Below, piece by piece: positions 11,662 to 23,761 of a stretch of DNA of 64,000 bases. Under the pieces are notes generated by a model. It saw nothing but the letters and a program-made list of their open reading frames with translations, made no database searches and was not told the origin of the DNA. This DNA comes from Narthecium ossifragum (taxonomy: Eukaryota; Streptophyta; Magnoliopsida; Dioscoreales; Nartheciaceae), in assembly GCA_963920575.1 (NCBI GenBank), contig OY986971.1, positions 16,296,492 to 16,360,491 of the forward strand, in the 5' to 3' direction. The position numbers and the translations under genes are program-made. Within the stretch, counting starts at the first letter, position 1, and each line of letters begins with the position of its first letter.

Positions 11662-12025
11662 CTTTTTTGCAAGTCCGCAATCGCGTCATGCAAGCGGTTT
11701 TTGTCGGAACAACGAAATCCTTACGCCCGGAGCATGCGCGCCGTGCTATTCGAGATCCGGGCGGGCTTCATTTCGCCGGCTCCGCGGTGACCCGGATCCT
11801 GGGGCGGTGATTTTAGAAGCGCGGGCGCGTAGTAATCCCCGAACGGCGCGAAAGGGGCCCCGCGCTCGAAGAGGAGAGAGGCTCGGGGGGTTTCGAGTCC
11901 CGTCCGGGAACATGGGTGCAGCACAAGAAACCAAATGTGCCACACGGGGCCCGCTTAACGGCCGCGATTCGTCGCGAGGCGGGCCACGGGTTTCGGATAA
12001 GAGGAATGGCGGTGCTAATGATTTC

Positions 12026-12145
12026 GTGTGCGATCATACCAGCACTAATGCACCGGATCCCATCAGAACTCCGCAGTTAAGCGTGCTTGGGCGAGAGTAG
12101 TACTAGGATGGGTGACCTCCTGGGAAGTCCTCGTGTTGCACCCCT
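12026..12145 (+). rRNA. 5S rRNA
   Basis: Core type (T2); D spacer; opens the fourth five-unit block. Confidence 0.97.
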
Positions 12146-12509
12146 CTTTTTTGCAAGTCCGCAATCGCGTCATGCAAGCGATTTTTGTCGGAACAACGAA
12201 ATCCTTACGCCCGGAGCATGCGCGCCGTGCTATTCGAGATCCGGGCGGGCTTCATTTCGCCGGCTCCGCGGTGACCCGGATCCTGGGGCGGTGATTTTAG
12301 AAGCGCGGGCGCGTAGTAATCCCCGAACGGCGCGAAAGGGGCCCCGCGCTCGAAGAGGAGAGAGGCTCGGGGGGTTTCGAGTCCCGTCCGGGAACATGGG
12401 TGCAGCACAAGAAACCAAATGTGCCACACGGGGCCCGCTTAACGGCCGCGATTCGTCGCGAGGCGGGCCACGGGTTTCGGATAAGAGGAATGGCGGTGCT
12501 AATGATTTC

Positions 12510-12629
12510 GTGTGCGATCATACCAGCACTAATGCACCGGATCCCATCAGAACTCCGCAGTTAAGCGTGCTTGGGCGAGAGTAGTACTAGGATGGGTGAC
12601 CTCCTGGGAAGTCCTCGTGTTGCACCCCT
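12510..12629 (+). rRNA. 5S rRNA
   Basis: Core type (T2); S spacer. Confidence 0.97.
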
Positions 12630-12993
12630 CTTTTTTGCAAGTCCGCAATCGCGTCATGCAAGCGGTTTTTGTCGGAACAACGAAATCCTTACGCCCGGAG
12701 CATGCGCGCCGTGCTATTCGAGATCCGGGCGGGCTTCATTTCGCCGGCTCCGCGGTGACCCGGATCCTGGGGCGGTGATTTTAGAAGCGCGGGCGCGTAG
12801 TAATCCCCGAACGGCGCGAAAGGGGCCCCGCGCTCGAAGAGGAGAGAGGCTCGGGGGGTTTCGAGTCCCGTCCGGGAACATGGGTGCAGCACAAGAAACC
12901 AAATGTGCCACACGGAGCCCGCTTAACGGCCGCGATTCGTCGCGAGGCGGGCCACGGGTTTCGGATAAGAGGAATGGCGGTGCTAATGATTTC

Positions 12994-13113
12994 GTGTGCG
13001 ATCATACCGGCACTAATGCACCGGATCCCATCAGAACTCCGCAGTTAAGCGTGCTTGGGCGAGAGTAGTACTAGGATGGGTGACCTCCTGGGAAGTCCTC
13101 GTGTTGCACCCCT
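12994..13113 (+). rRNA. 5S rRNA
   Basis: Core type with A16G; V spacer. Confidence 0.96.
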
Positions 13114-13477
13114 CTTTTTTGCAAGTCCGCAATCGCGTCATGCAAGCGGTTTTTGTCGGAACAACGAAATCCTTACGCCCGGAGCATGCGCGCCGTGCTA
13201 TTCGAGATCCGGGCGGGCTTCATTTCGCCGGCTCCGCGGTGACCCGGATCCTGTGGCGGTGATTTTAGAAGCGCGGGCGCGTAGTAATCCCCGAACGGCG
13301 CGAAAGGGGCCCCGCGCTCGAAGAGGAGAGAGGCTCGGGGGGTTTCGAGTCCCGTCCGGGAACATGGGTGCAGCACAAGAAACCAAATGTGCCACACGGG
13401 GCCCGCTTAACGGCCGCGATTCGTCGCGAGGCGGGCCACGGGTTTCGGATAAGAGGAATGGCGGTGCTAATGATTTC

Positions 13478-13597
13478 GTGTGCGATCATACCAGCACTAA
13501 TGCACCGGATCCCATCAGAACTCCGCAGTTAAGCGTGCTTGGGCGAGAGTAGTACTAGGATGGGTGACCTCCTGGGAAGTCCTCGTGTTGCACCCCT
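13478..13597 (+). rRNA. 5S rRNA
   Basis: Core type; eight-T terminator. Confidence 0.97.
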
Positions 13598-13961
13598 TTT
13601 TTTTGCAAGTCCGCAATCGCGTCATGCAAGCGGTTTTTGTCGGAACAACGAAATCCTTACGCCCGGAGCATGCGCGCCGTGCTATTCGAGATCCGGGCGG
13701 GCTTCATTTCGCCGGCTCCGCGGTGACCCGGATCCTGGGGCGGTGATTTTAGAAGCGCGGGCGCGTAGTAATCCCCGAACGGCGCGAAAGGGGCCCCGCG
13801 CTCGAAGAGGAGAGAGGCTCGGGGGGTTTCGAGTCCCGTCCGGGAACATGGGTGCAGCACAAGAAACCAAATGTGCCACACGGGGCCCGCTTAACGGCCG
13901 CGATTCGTCGCGAGGCGGGCCACGGGTTTCGGATAAGAGGAATGGCGGTGCTAATGATTTC

Positions 13962-14081
13962 GTGTGCGATCATACCAGCACTAATGCACCGGATCCCATC
14001 AGAACTCCGCAGTTAAGCGTGCTTGGGCGAGAGTAGTACTAGGATGGGTGACCTCCTGGGAAGTCCTCGTGTTGCACCCCT
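13962..14081 (+). rRNA. 5S rRNA
   Basis: Core type (T2); V spacer. Confidence 0.97.
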
Positions 14082-14445
14082 CTTTTTTGCAAGTCCGCAA
14101 TCGCGTCATGCAAGCGGTTTTTGTCGGAACAACGAAATCCTTACGCCCGGAGCATGCGCGCCGTGCTATTCGAGATCCGGGCGGGCTTCATTTCGCCGGC
14201 TCCGCGGTGACCCGGATCCTGTGGCGGTGATTTTAGAAGCGCGGGCGCGTAGTAATCCCCGAACGGCGCGAAAGGGGCCCCGCGCTCGAAGAGGAGAGAG
14301 GCTCGGGGGGTTTCGAGTCCCGTCCGGGAACATGGGTGCAGCACAAGAAACCAAATGTGCCACACGGGGCCCGCTTAACGGCCGCGATTCGTCGCGAGGC
14401 GGGCCACGGGTTTCGGATAAGAGGAATGGCGGTGCTAATGATTTC

Positions 14446-14565
14446 GTGTGCGATCATACCAGCACTAATGCACCGGATCCCATCAGAACTCCGCAGTTAA
14501 GCGTGCTTGGGCGAGAGTAGTACTAGGATGGGTGACCTCCTGGGAAGTCCTCGTGTTGCACCCCT
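14446..14565 (+). rRNA. 5S rRNA
   Basis: Core type (T2); plain spacer. Confidence 0.97.
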
Positions 14566-14929
14566 CTTTTTTGCAAGTCCGCAATCGCGTCATGCAAGCG
14601 GTTTTTGTCGGAACAACGAAATCCTTACGCCCGGAGCATGCGCGCCGTGCTATTCGAGATCCGGGCGGGCTTCATTTCGCCGGCTCCGCGGTGACCCGGA
14701 TCCTGGGGCGGTGATTTTAGAAGCGCGGGCGCGTAGTAATCCCCGAACGGCGCGAAAGGGGCCCCGCGCTCGAAGAGGAGAGAGGCTCGGGGGGTTTCGA
14801 GTCCCGTCCGGGAACATGGGTGCAGCACAAGAAACCAAATGTGCCACACGGGGCCCGCTTAACGGCCGCGATTCGTCGCGAGGCGGGCCACGGGTTTCGG
14901 ATAAGAGGAATGGCGGTGCTAATGATTTC

Positions 14930-15049
14930 GTGTGCGATCATACCAGCACTAATGCACCGGATCCCATCAGAACTCCGCAGTTAAGCGTGCTTGGGCGAGA
15001 GTAGTACTAGGATGGGTGACCTCCTGGGAAGTCCTCGTGTTGCACCCCT
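14930..15049 (+). rRNA. 5S rRNA
   Basis: Core type (T2); V spacer. Confidence 0.97.
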
Positions 15050-15413
15050 CTTTTTTGCAAGTCCGCAATCGCGTCATGCAAGCGGTTTTTGTCGGAACAA
15101 CGAAATCCTTACGCCCGGAGCATGCGCGCCGTGCTATTCGAGATCCGGGCGGGCTTCATTTCGCCGGCTCCGCGGTGACCCGGATCCTGTGGCGGTGATT
15201 TTAGAAGCGCGGGCGCGTAGTAATCCCCGAACGGCGCGAAAGGGGCCCCGCGCTCGAAGAGGAGAGAGGCTCGGGGGGTTTCGAGTCCCGTCCGGGAACA
15301 TGGGTGCAGCACAAGAAACCAAATGTGCCACACGGGGCCCGCTTAACGGCCGCGATTCGTCGCGAGGCGGGCCACGGGTTTCGGATAAGAGGAATGGCGG
15401 TGCTAATGATTTC

Positions 15414-15533
15414 GTGTGCGATCATACCAGCACTAATGCACCGGATCCCATCAGAACTCCGCAGTTAAGCGTGCTTGGGCGAGAGTAGTACTAGGATGGG
15501 TGACCTCCTGGGAATTCCTCGTGTTGCACCCCT
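15414..15533 (+). rRNA. 5S rRNA
   Basis: Core type with G102T and eight-T terminator. V spacer with private GCAGTACAAG. Confidence 0.95.
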
Positions 15534-15897
15534 TTTTTTTGCAAGTCCGCAATCGCGTCATGCAAGCGGTTTTTGTCGGAACAACGAAATCCTTACGCCC
15601 GGAGCATGCGCGCCGTGCTATTCGAGATCCGGGCGGGCTTCATTTCGCCGGCTCCGCGGTGACCCGGATCCTGTGGCGGTGATTTTAGAAGCGCGGGCGC
15701 GTAGTAATCCCCGAACGGCGCGAAAGGGGCCCCGCGCTCGAAGAGGAGAGAGGCTCGGGGGGTTTCGAGTCCCGTCCGGGAACATGGGTGCAGTACAAGA
15801 AACCAAATGTGCCACACGGGGCCCGCTTAACGGCCGCGATTCGTCGCGAGGCGGGCCACGGGTTTCGGATAAGAGGAATGGCGGTGCTAATGATTTC

Positions 15898-16017
15898 GTG
15901 TGCGATCATAGCAGCACTAATGCACCGGATCCCATCAGAACTCCGCAGTTAAGCGTGCTTGGGCGAGAGTAGTACTAGGATGGGTGACCTCCTGGGAAGT
16001 CCTCGTGTTGCACCCCT
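15898..16017 (+). rRNA. 5S rRNA
   Basis: Core type with C14G (ATAGCAGC); V spacer. Confidence 0.94.
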
Positions 16018-16381
16018 CTTTTTTGCAAGTCCGCAATCGCGTCATGCAAGCGGTTTTTGTCGGAACAACGAAATCCTTACGCCCGGAGCATGCGCGCCGT
16101 GCTATTCGAGATCCGGGCGGGCTTCATTTCGCCGGCTCCGCGGTGACCCGGATCCTGTGGCGGTGATTTTAGAAGCGCGGGCGCGTAGTAATCCCCGAAC
16201 GGCGCGAAAGGGGCCCCGCGCTCGAAGAGGAGAGAGGCTCGGGGGGTTTCGAGTCCCGTCCGGGAACATGGGTGCAGCACAAGAAACCAAATGTGCCACA
16301 CGGGGCCCGCTTAACGGCCGCGATTCGTCGCGAGGCGGGCCACGGGTTTCGGATAAGAGGAATGGCGGTGCTAATGATTTC

Positions 16382-16501
16382 GTGTGCGATCATACCAGCA
16401 CTAATGCACCGGATCCCATCAGAACTCCGTAGTTAAGCGTGCTTGGGCGAGAGTAGTACTAGGATGGGTGACCTCCTGGGAAGTCCTCGTGTTGCACCCC
16501 T
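16382..16501 (+). rRNA. 5S rRNA
   Basis: Core type with C49T, just before box A. Spacer has private AAACGG, AACCAAATCC and CCGTAGC changes. Confidence 0.94.
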
Positions 16502-16865
16502 CTTTTTTGCAAGTCCGCAATCGCGTCATGCAAACGGTTTTTGTCGGAACAACCAAATCCTTACGCCCGTAGCATGCGCGCCGTGCTATTCGAGATCCGG
16601 GCGGGCTTCATTTCGCCGGCTCCGCGGTGACCCGGATCCTGGGGCGGTGATTTTAGAAGCGCGGGCGCGTAGTAATCCCCGAACGGCGCGAAAGGGGCCC
16701 CGCGCTCGAAGAGGAGAGAGGCTCGGGGGGTTTCGAGTCCCGTCCGGGAACATGGGTGCAGCACAAGAAACCAAATGTGCCACACGGGGCCCGCTTAACG
16801 GCCGCGATTCGTCGCGAGGCGGGCCACGGGTTTCGGATAAGAGGAATGGCGGTGCTAATGATTTC

Positions 16866-16985
16866 GTGTGCGATCATACCAGCACTAATGCACCGGATCC
16901 CATCAGAACTCCGCAGTTAAGCGTGCTTTGGCGAGAGTAGTACTAGGATGGGTGACCTCCTGGGAAGTCCTCGTGTTGCACCCCT
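16866..16985 (+). rRNA. 5S rRNA
   Basis: Core type with G64T at the end of box A. Confidence 0.93.
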
Positions 16986-17349
16986 CTTTTTTGCAAGTCC
17001 GCAATCGCGTCATGCAAGCGGTTTTTGTCGGAACAACGAAATCCTTACGCCCGGAGCATGCGCGCCGTGCTATTCGAGATCCGGGCGGGCTTCATTTCGC
17101 CGGCTCCGCGGTGACCCGGATCCTGGGGCGGTGATTTTAGAAGCGCGGGCGCGTAGTAATCCCCGAACGGCGCGAAAGGGGCCCCGCGCTCGAAGAGGAG
17201 AGAGGCTCGGGGGGTTTCGAGTCCCGTCCGGGAACATGGGTGCAGCACAAGAAACCAAATGTGCCACACGGGGCCCGCTTAACGGCCGCGATTCGTCGCG
17301 AGGCGGGCCACGGGTTTCGGATAAGAGCAATGGCGGTGCTAATGATTTC

Positions 17350-17469
17350 GTGTGCGATCATACCAGCACTAATGCACCGGATCCCATCAGAACTCCGCAG
17401 TTAAGCGTGCTTGGGCGAGAGTAGTACTAGGATGGGTGACCTCCTGGGAAGTCCTCGTGTTGCACCCCT
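17350..17469 (+). rRNA. 5S rRNA
   Basis: Core type; first copy preceded by the G-22C spacer variant. Confidence 0.97.
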
Positions 17470-17833
17470 CTTTTTTGCAAGTCCGCAATCGCGTCATGCA
17501 AGCGGTTTTTGTCGGAACAACGAAATCCTTACGCCCGGAGCATGCGCGCCGTGCTATTCGAGATCCGGGCGGGCTTCATTTCGCCGGCTCCGCGGTGACC
17601 CGGATCCTGGGGCGGTGATTTTAGAAGCGCGGGCGCGTAGTAATCCCCGAACGGCGCGAAAGGGGCCCCGCGCTCGAAGAGGAGAGAGGCTCGGGGGGTT
17701 TCGAGTCCCGTCCGGGAACATGGGTGCAGCACAAGAAACCAAATGTGCCACACGGGGCCCGCTTAACGGCCGCGATTCGTCGCGAGGCGGGCCACGGGTT
17801 TCGGATAAGAGGAATGGCGGTGCTAATGATTTC

Positions 17834-17953
17834 GTGTGCGATCATACCAGCACTAATGCACCGGATCCCATCAGAACTCCGCAGTTAAGCGTGCTTGGGC
17901 GAGAGTAGTACTAGGATGGGTGACCTCCTGGGAAGTCCTCGTGTTGCACCCCT
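17834..17953 (+). rRNA. 5S rRNA
   Basis: Core type with the usual G at -22. Its spacer has a private CTTAATTTCG change. Confidence 0.97.
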
Positions 17954-18317
17954 CTTTTTTGCAAGTCCGCAATCGCGTCATGCAAGCGGTTTTTGTCGGA
18001 ACAACGAAATCCTTACGCCCGGAGCATGCGCGCCGTGCTATTCGAGATCCGGGCGGGCTTAATTTCGCCGGCTCCGCGGTGACCCGGATCCTGGGGCGGT
18101 GATTTTAGAAGCGCGGGCGCGTAGTAATCCCCGAACGGCGCGAAAGGGGCCCCGCGCTCGAAGAGGAGAGTGGCTCGGGGGGTTTCGAGTCCCGTCCGGG
18201 AACATGGGTGCAGCACAAGAAACCAAATGTGCCACACGGGGCCCGCTTAACGGCCGCGATTCGTCGCGAGGCGGGCCACGGGTTTCGGATAAGAGCAATG
18301 GCGGTGCTAATGATTTC

Positions 18318-18437
18318 GTGTGCGATCATACCAGCACTAATGCACCGGATCCCATCAGAACTCCGCAGTTAAGCGTGCTTGGGCGAGAGTAGTACTAGGA
18401 TGGGTGACCTCCTGGGAAGTCCTCGTGTTGCACCCCT
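18318..18437 (+). rRNA. 5S rRNA
   Basis: Core type; G-22C upstream. Confidence 0.97.
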
Positions 18438-18801
18438 CTTTTTTGCAAGTCCGCAATCGCGTCATGCAAGCGGTTTTTGTCGGAACAACGAAATCCTTAC
18501 GCCCGGAGCATGCGCGCCGTGCTATTCGAGATCCGGGCGGGCTTCATTTCGCCGGCTCCGCGGTGACCCGGATCCTGGGGCGGTGATTTTAGAAGCGCGG
18601 GCGCGTAGTAATCCCCGAACGGCGCGAAAGGGGCCCCGCGCTCGAAGAGGAGAGAGGCTCGGGGGGTTTCGAGTCCCGTCCGGGAACATGGGTGCAGCAC
18701 AAGAAACCAAATGTGCCACACGGGGCCCGCTTAACGGCCGCGATTCGTCGCGAGGCGGGCCACGGGTTTCGGATAAGAGCAATGGCGGTGCTAATGATTT
18801 C

Positions 18802-18921
18802 GTGTGCGATCATACCAGCACTAATGCACCGGATCCCATCAGAACTCCGCAGTTAAGCGTGCTTGGGCGAGAGTAGTACTAGGATGGGTGACCTCCTGGG
18901 AAGTCCTCGTGTTGCACCCCT
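18802..18921 (+). rRNA. 5S rRNA
   Basis: Core type; G-22C upstream. Confidence 0.97.
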
Positions 18922-19285
18922 CTTTTTTGCAAGTCCGCAATCGCGTCATGCAAGCGGTTTTTGTCGGAACAACGAAATCCTTACGCCCGGAGCATGCGCG
19001 CCGTGCTATTCGAGATCCGGGCGGGCTTCATTTCGCCGGCTCCGCGGTGACCCGGATCCTGGGGCGGTGATTTTAGAAGCGCGGGCGCGTAGTAATCCCC
19101 GAACGGCGCGAAAGGGGCCCCGCGCTCGAAGAGGAGAGAGGCTCGGGGGGTTTCGAGTCTCGTCCGGGAACATGGGTGCAGCACAAGAAACCAAATGTGC
19201 CACACGGGGCCCGCTTAACGGCCGCGATTCGTCGCGAGGCGGGCCACGGGTTTCGGATAAGAGCAATGGCGGTGCTAATGATTTC

Positions 19286-19405
19286 GTGTGCGATCATACC
19301 AGCACTAATGCACCGGATCCCATCAGAACTCCGCAGTTAAGCGTGCTTGGGCGAGAGTAGTACTAGGATGGGTGACCTCCTGGGAAGTCCTCGTGTTGCA
19401 CCCCT
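19286..19405 (+). rRNA. 5S rRNA
   Basis: Core type; G-22C upstream. Confidence 0.97.
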
Positions 19406-19769
19406 CTTTTTTGCAAGTCCGCAATCGCGTCATGCAAGCGGTTTTTGTCGGAACAACGAAATCCTTACGCCCGGAGCATGCGCGCCGTGCTATTCGAGAT
19501 CCGGGCGGGCTTCATTTCGCCGGCTCCGCGGTGACCCGGATCCTGGGGCGGTGATTTTAGAAGCGCGGGCGCGTAGTAATCCCCGAACGGCGCGAAAGGG
19601 GCCCCGCGCTCGAAGAGGAGAGAGGCTCGGGGGGTTTCGAGTCCCGTCCGGGAACATGGGTGCAGCACAAGAAACCAAATGTGCCACACGGGGCCCGCTT
19701 AACGGCCGCGATTCGTCGCGAGGCGGGCCACGGGTTTCGGATAAGAGCAATGGCGGTGCTAATGATTTC

Positions 19770-19889
19770 GTGTGCGATCATACCAGCACTAATGCACCGG
19801 ATCCCATCAGAACTCCGCAGTTAAGCGTGCTTGGGCGAGAGTAGTACTAGGATGGGTGACCTCCTGGGAAGTCCTCGTGTTGCACCCCT
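19770..19889 (+). rRNA. 5S rRNA
   Basis: Core type; G-22C upstream. Its spacer has TTCGTGATCC for TTCGAGATCC. Confidence 0.97.
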
Positions 19890-20253
19890 CTTTTTTGCAA
19901 GTCCGCAATCGCGTCATGCAAGCGGTTTTTGTCGGAACAACGAAATCCTTACGCCCGGAGCATGCGCGCCGTGCTATTCGTGATCCGGGCGGGCTTCATT
20001 TCGCCGGCTCCGCGGTGACCCGGATCCTGGGGCGGTGATTTTAGAAGCGCGGGCGCGTAGTAATCCCCGAACGGCGCGAAAGGGGCCCCGCGCTCGAAGA
20101 GGAGAGAGGCTCGGGGGGTTTCGAGTCCCGTCCGGGAACATGGGTGCAGCACAAGAAACCAAATGTGCCACACGGGGCCCGCTTAACGGCCGCGATTCGT
20201 CGCGAGGCGGGCCACGGGTTTCGGATAAGAGCAATGGCGGTGCTAATGATTTC

Positions 20254-20373
20254 GTGTGCGATCATACCAGCACTAATGCACCGGATCCCATCAGAACTCC
20301 GCAGTTAAGCGTGCTTGGGCGAGAGTAGTACTAGGATGGGTGACCTCCTGGGAAGTCCTCGTGTTGCACCCCT
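20254..20373 (+). rRNA. 5S rRNA
   Basis: Core type; G-22C upstream. Confidence 0.97.
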
Positions 20374-20737
20374 CTTTTTTGCAAGTCCGCAATCGCGTCA
20401 TGCAAGCGGTTTTTGTCGGAACAACGAAATCCTTACGCCCGGAGCATGCGCGCCGTGCTATTCGAGATCCGGGCGGGCTTCATTTCGCCGGCTCCGCGGT
20501 GACCCGGATCCTGGGGCGGTGATTTTAGAAGCGCGGGCGCGTAGTAATCCCCGAACGGCGCGAAAGGGGCCCCGCGCTCGAAGAGGAGAGAGGCTCGGGG
20601 GGTTTCGAGTCCCGTCCGGGAACATGGGTGCAGCACAAGAAACCAAATGTGCCACACGGGGCCCGCTTAACGGCCGCGATTCGTCGCGAGGCGGGCCACG
20701 GGTTTCGGATAAGAGCAATGGCGGTGCTAATGATTTC

Positions 20738-20857
20738 GTGTGCGATCATACCAGCACTAATGCACCGGATCCCATCAGAACTCCGCAGTTAAGCGTGCTT
20801 GGGCGAGAGTAGTACTAGGATGGGTGACCTCCTGGGAAGTCCTCGTGTTGCACCCCT
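20738..20857 (+). rRNA. 5S rRNA
   Basis: Core type; G-22C upstream. Its spacer has GAAGTGGAG. Confidence 0.97.
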
Positions 20858-21221
20858 CTTTTTTGCAAGTCCGCAATCGCGTCATGCAAGCGGTTTTTGT
20901 CGGAACAACGAAATCCTTACGCCCGGAGCATGCGCGCCGTGCTATTCGAGATCCGGGCGGGCTTCATTTCGCCGGCTCCGCGGTGACCCGGATCCTGGGG
21001 CGGTGATTTTAGAAGCGCGGGCGCGTAGTAATCCCCGAACGGCGCGAAAGGGGCCCCGCGCTCGAAGTGGAGAGAGGCTCGGGGGGTTTCGAGTCCCGTC
21101 CGGGAACATGGGTGCAGCACAAGAAACCAAATGTGCCACACGGGGCCCGCTTAACGGCCGCGATTCGTCGCGAGGCGGGCCACGGGTTTCGGATAAGAGG
21201 AATGGCGGTGCTAATGATTTC

Positions 21222-21341
21222 GTGTGCGATCATACCAGCACTAATGCACCGGATCCCATCAGAACTCCGCAGTTAAGCGTGCTTGGGCGAGAGTAGTACT
21301 AGGATAGGTGACCTCCTGGGAAGTCCTCGTGTTGCACCCCT
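21222..21341 (+). rRNA. 5S rRNA
   Basis: Core type with G85A inside box C (GGATAGGTG), a likely promoter-weakening change. Confidence 0.92.
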
Positions 21342-21705
21342 CTTTTTTGCAAGTCCGCAATCGCGTCATGCAAGCGGTTTTTGTCGGAACAACGAAATCC
21401 TTACGCCCGGAGCATGCGCGCCGTGCTATTCGAGATCCGGGCGGGCTTCATTTCGCCGGCTCCGCGGTGACCCGGATCCTGGGGCGGTGATTTTAGAAGC
21501 GCGGGCGCGTAGTAATCCCCGAACGGCGCGAAAGGGGCCCCGCGCTCGAAGAGGAGAGAGGCTCGGGGGGTTTCGAGTCCCGTCCGGGAACATGGGTGCA
21601 GCACAAGAAACCAAATGTGCCACACGGGGCCCGCTTAACGGCCGCGATTCGTCGCGAGGCGGGCCACGGGTTTCGGATAAGAGGAATGGCGGTGCTAATG
21701 ATTTC

Positions 21706-21825
21706 GTGTGCGATCATACCAGCACTAATGCACCGGATCCCATCAGAACTCCGCAGTTAAGCGTGCTTGGGCGAGAGTAGTACTAGGATGGGTGACCTCC
21801 TGGGAAGTCCTCGTGTTGCACCCCT
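21706..21825 (+). rRNA. 5S rRNA
   Basis: Core type, usual G at -22. Confidence 0.97.
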
Positions 21826-22189
21826 CTTTTTTGCAAGTCCGCAATCGCGTCATGCAAGCGGTTTTTGTCGGAACAACGAAATCCTTACGCCCGGAGCATG
21901 CGCGCCGTGCTATTCGAGATCCGGGCGGGCTTCATTTCGCCGGCTCCGCGGTGACCCGGATCCTGGGGCGGTGATTTTAGAAGCGCGGGCGCGTAGTAAT
22001 CCCCGAACGGCGCGAAAGGGGCCCCGCGCTCGAAGAGGAGAGAGGCTCGGGGGGTTTCGAGTCCCGTCCGGGAACATGGGTGCAGCACAAGAAACCAAAT
22101 GTGCCACACGGGGCCCGCTTAACGGCCGCGATTCGTCGCGAGGCGGGCCACGGGTTTCGGATAAGAGCAATGGCGGTGCTAATGATTTC

Positions 22190-22309
22190 GTGTGCGATCA
22201 TACCAGCACTAATGCACCGGATCCCATCAGAACTCCGCAGTTAAGCGTGCTTGGGCGAGAGTAGTACTAGGATGGGTGACCTCCTGGGAAGTCCTCGTGT
22301 TGCACCCCT
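22190..22309 (+). rRNA. 5S rRNA
   Basis: Core type; G-22C upstream. Its spacer has TCGATTCCC. Confidence 0.97.
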
Positions 22310-22673
22310 CTTTTTTGCAAGTCCGCAATCGCGTCATGCAAGCGGTTTTTGTCGGAACAACGAAATCCTTACGCCCGGAGCATGCGCGCCGTGCTATTCG
22401 AGATCCGGGCGGGCTTCATTTCGCCGGCTCCGCGGTGACCCGGATCCTGGGGCGGTGATTTTAGAAGCGCGGGCGCGTAGTAATCCCCGAACGGCGCGAA
22501 AGGGGCCCCGCGCTCGAAGAGGAGAGAGGCTCGGGGGGTTTCGATTCCCGTCCGGGAACATGGGTGCAGCACAAGAAACCAAATGTGCCACACGGGGCCC
22601 GCTTAACGGCCGCGATTCGTCGCGAGGCGGGCCACGGGTTTCGGATAAGAGCAATGGCGGTGCTAATGATTTC

Positions 22674-22793
22674 GTGTGCGATCATACCAGCACTAATGCA
22701 CCGGATCCCATCAGAACTCCGCAGTTAAGCGTGCTTGGGCGAGAGTAGTACTAGGATGGGTGACCTCCTGGGAAGTCCTCGTGTTGCACCCCT
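22674..22793 (+). rRNA. 5S rRNA
   Basis: Core type; G-22C upstream, the last copy with that variant. Confidence 0.97.
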
Positions 22794-23157
22794 CTTTTTT
22801 GCAAGTCCGCAATCGCGTCATGCAAGCGGTTTTTGTCGGAACAACCAAATCCTTACGCCCGGAGCATGCGCGCCGTGCTATTCGAGATCCGGGCGGGCTT
22901 CATTTCGCCGGCTCCGCGGTGACCCGGATCCTGGGGCGGTGATTTTAGAAGCGCGGGCGCGTAGTAATCCCCGAACGGCGCGAAAGGGGCCCCGCGCTCG
23001 AAGAGGAGAGAGGCTCGGGGGGTTTCGAGTCCCGTCCGGGAACATGGGTGCAGCACAAGAAACCAAATGTGCCACACGGGGCCCGCTTAACGGCCGCGAT
23101 TCGTCGCGAGGCGGGCCACGGGTTTCGGATAAGAGGAATGGCGGTGCTAATGATTTC

Positions 23158-23277
23158 GTGTGCGATCATACCAGCACTAATGCACCGGATCCCATCAGAA
23201 CTCCGCAGTTAAGCGTGCTTGGGCGAGAGTAGTACTAGGATGGGTGACCTCCTGGGAAGTCCTCGTGTTGCACCTCT
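23158..23277 (+). rRNA. 5S rRNA
   Basis: First subarray C gene: T2 with C118T, so the terminal helix I pair becomes G-U. Confidence 0.95.
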
Positions 23278-23641
23278 CTTTTTTGCAAGTCCGCAATCGC
23301 GTCATGCAAACGGTTTTTGTCGGAACAACGAAATCCTTACGCCCGGAGCATGCGCGCCGTGCTATTTGAGATCCGGGCGGGCTTCATTTCGCCGGCTCCG
23401 CGGTGACCCGGATCCTGGGGCGGTGATTTTAGAAGCGCGGGCGCGTAGTAATCCCCGAACGGCGCGAAAGGGGCCCCGCGCTCGAAGAGGAGAGAGGCTC
23501 GGGGGGTTTCGAGTCCCGTCCGGGAACATGGGTGCAGCACAAGAAACCAAATGTGCCACACGGGGCCCGCTTAACGGCCGCGATTCGTCGCGAGACGGGC
23601 CACGGGTTTCGGATAAGAGGAATGGCGGTGCTAATGATTTC

Positions 23642-23761
23642 GTGTGCGATCATACCAGCACTAATGCACCGGATCCCATCAGAACTCCGCAGTGAAGCGT
23701 GCTTGGGCGAGAGTAGTACTAGGATGGGTGACCTCCTGGGAAGTCCTCGTGTTGCACCTCT
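23642..23761 (+). rRNA. 5S rRNA
   Basis: T2, T53G in box A (GCAGTGAAG), C118T. Followed by a spacer lacking one base (AGAGGTCGGG). Confidence 0.92.

Larger units (their letters stand above)
9606..12025 (+). repeat. five-unit higher-order block, third copy
   Basis: Marker order D, S/A16G, V, eight-T, plain, identical in order to 2346-4765, which lies exactly 15 units (7260 bp) away. Confidence 0.8.
12026..14445 (+). repeat. five-unit higher-order block, fourth copy
   Basis: Directly adjoins the third copy (period 2420 bp) with the same order D, S/A16G, V, eight-T. The fifth unit carries a V spacer instead of the plain one. Confidence 0.75.
1..16381 (+). repeat. 5S subarray A, homogenised core
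   Basis: About 33 units differ from each other at only a few diagnostic sites. The spacer variants are: A instead of G just upstream of the TTTTTGTCGG stretch (call it D); GGAGCCC instead of GGGGCCC (S); CTGTGGCGG instead of CTGGGGCGG (V). Gene or terminator variants are A16G, G102T and an eight-T terminator. These markers recur in fixed order, so whole blocks of units have been copied rather than single units. Confidence 0.9.
16382..23157 (+). repeat. 5S subarray B, G-22C promoter-region variant
   Basis: Fourteen units. Nine of the genes here (for example 17350, 18318-20738, 22190, 22674) are preceded by AAGAGCAATGG instead of AAGAGGAATGG, a G-to-C change at -22, just downstream of the TATA-like ATAAGA. 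Private single changes (for example G64T at 16929, G85A at 21306) are more frequent than in subarray A. Confidence 0.8.
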
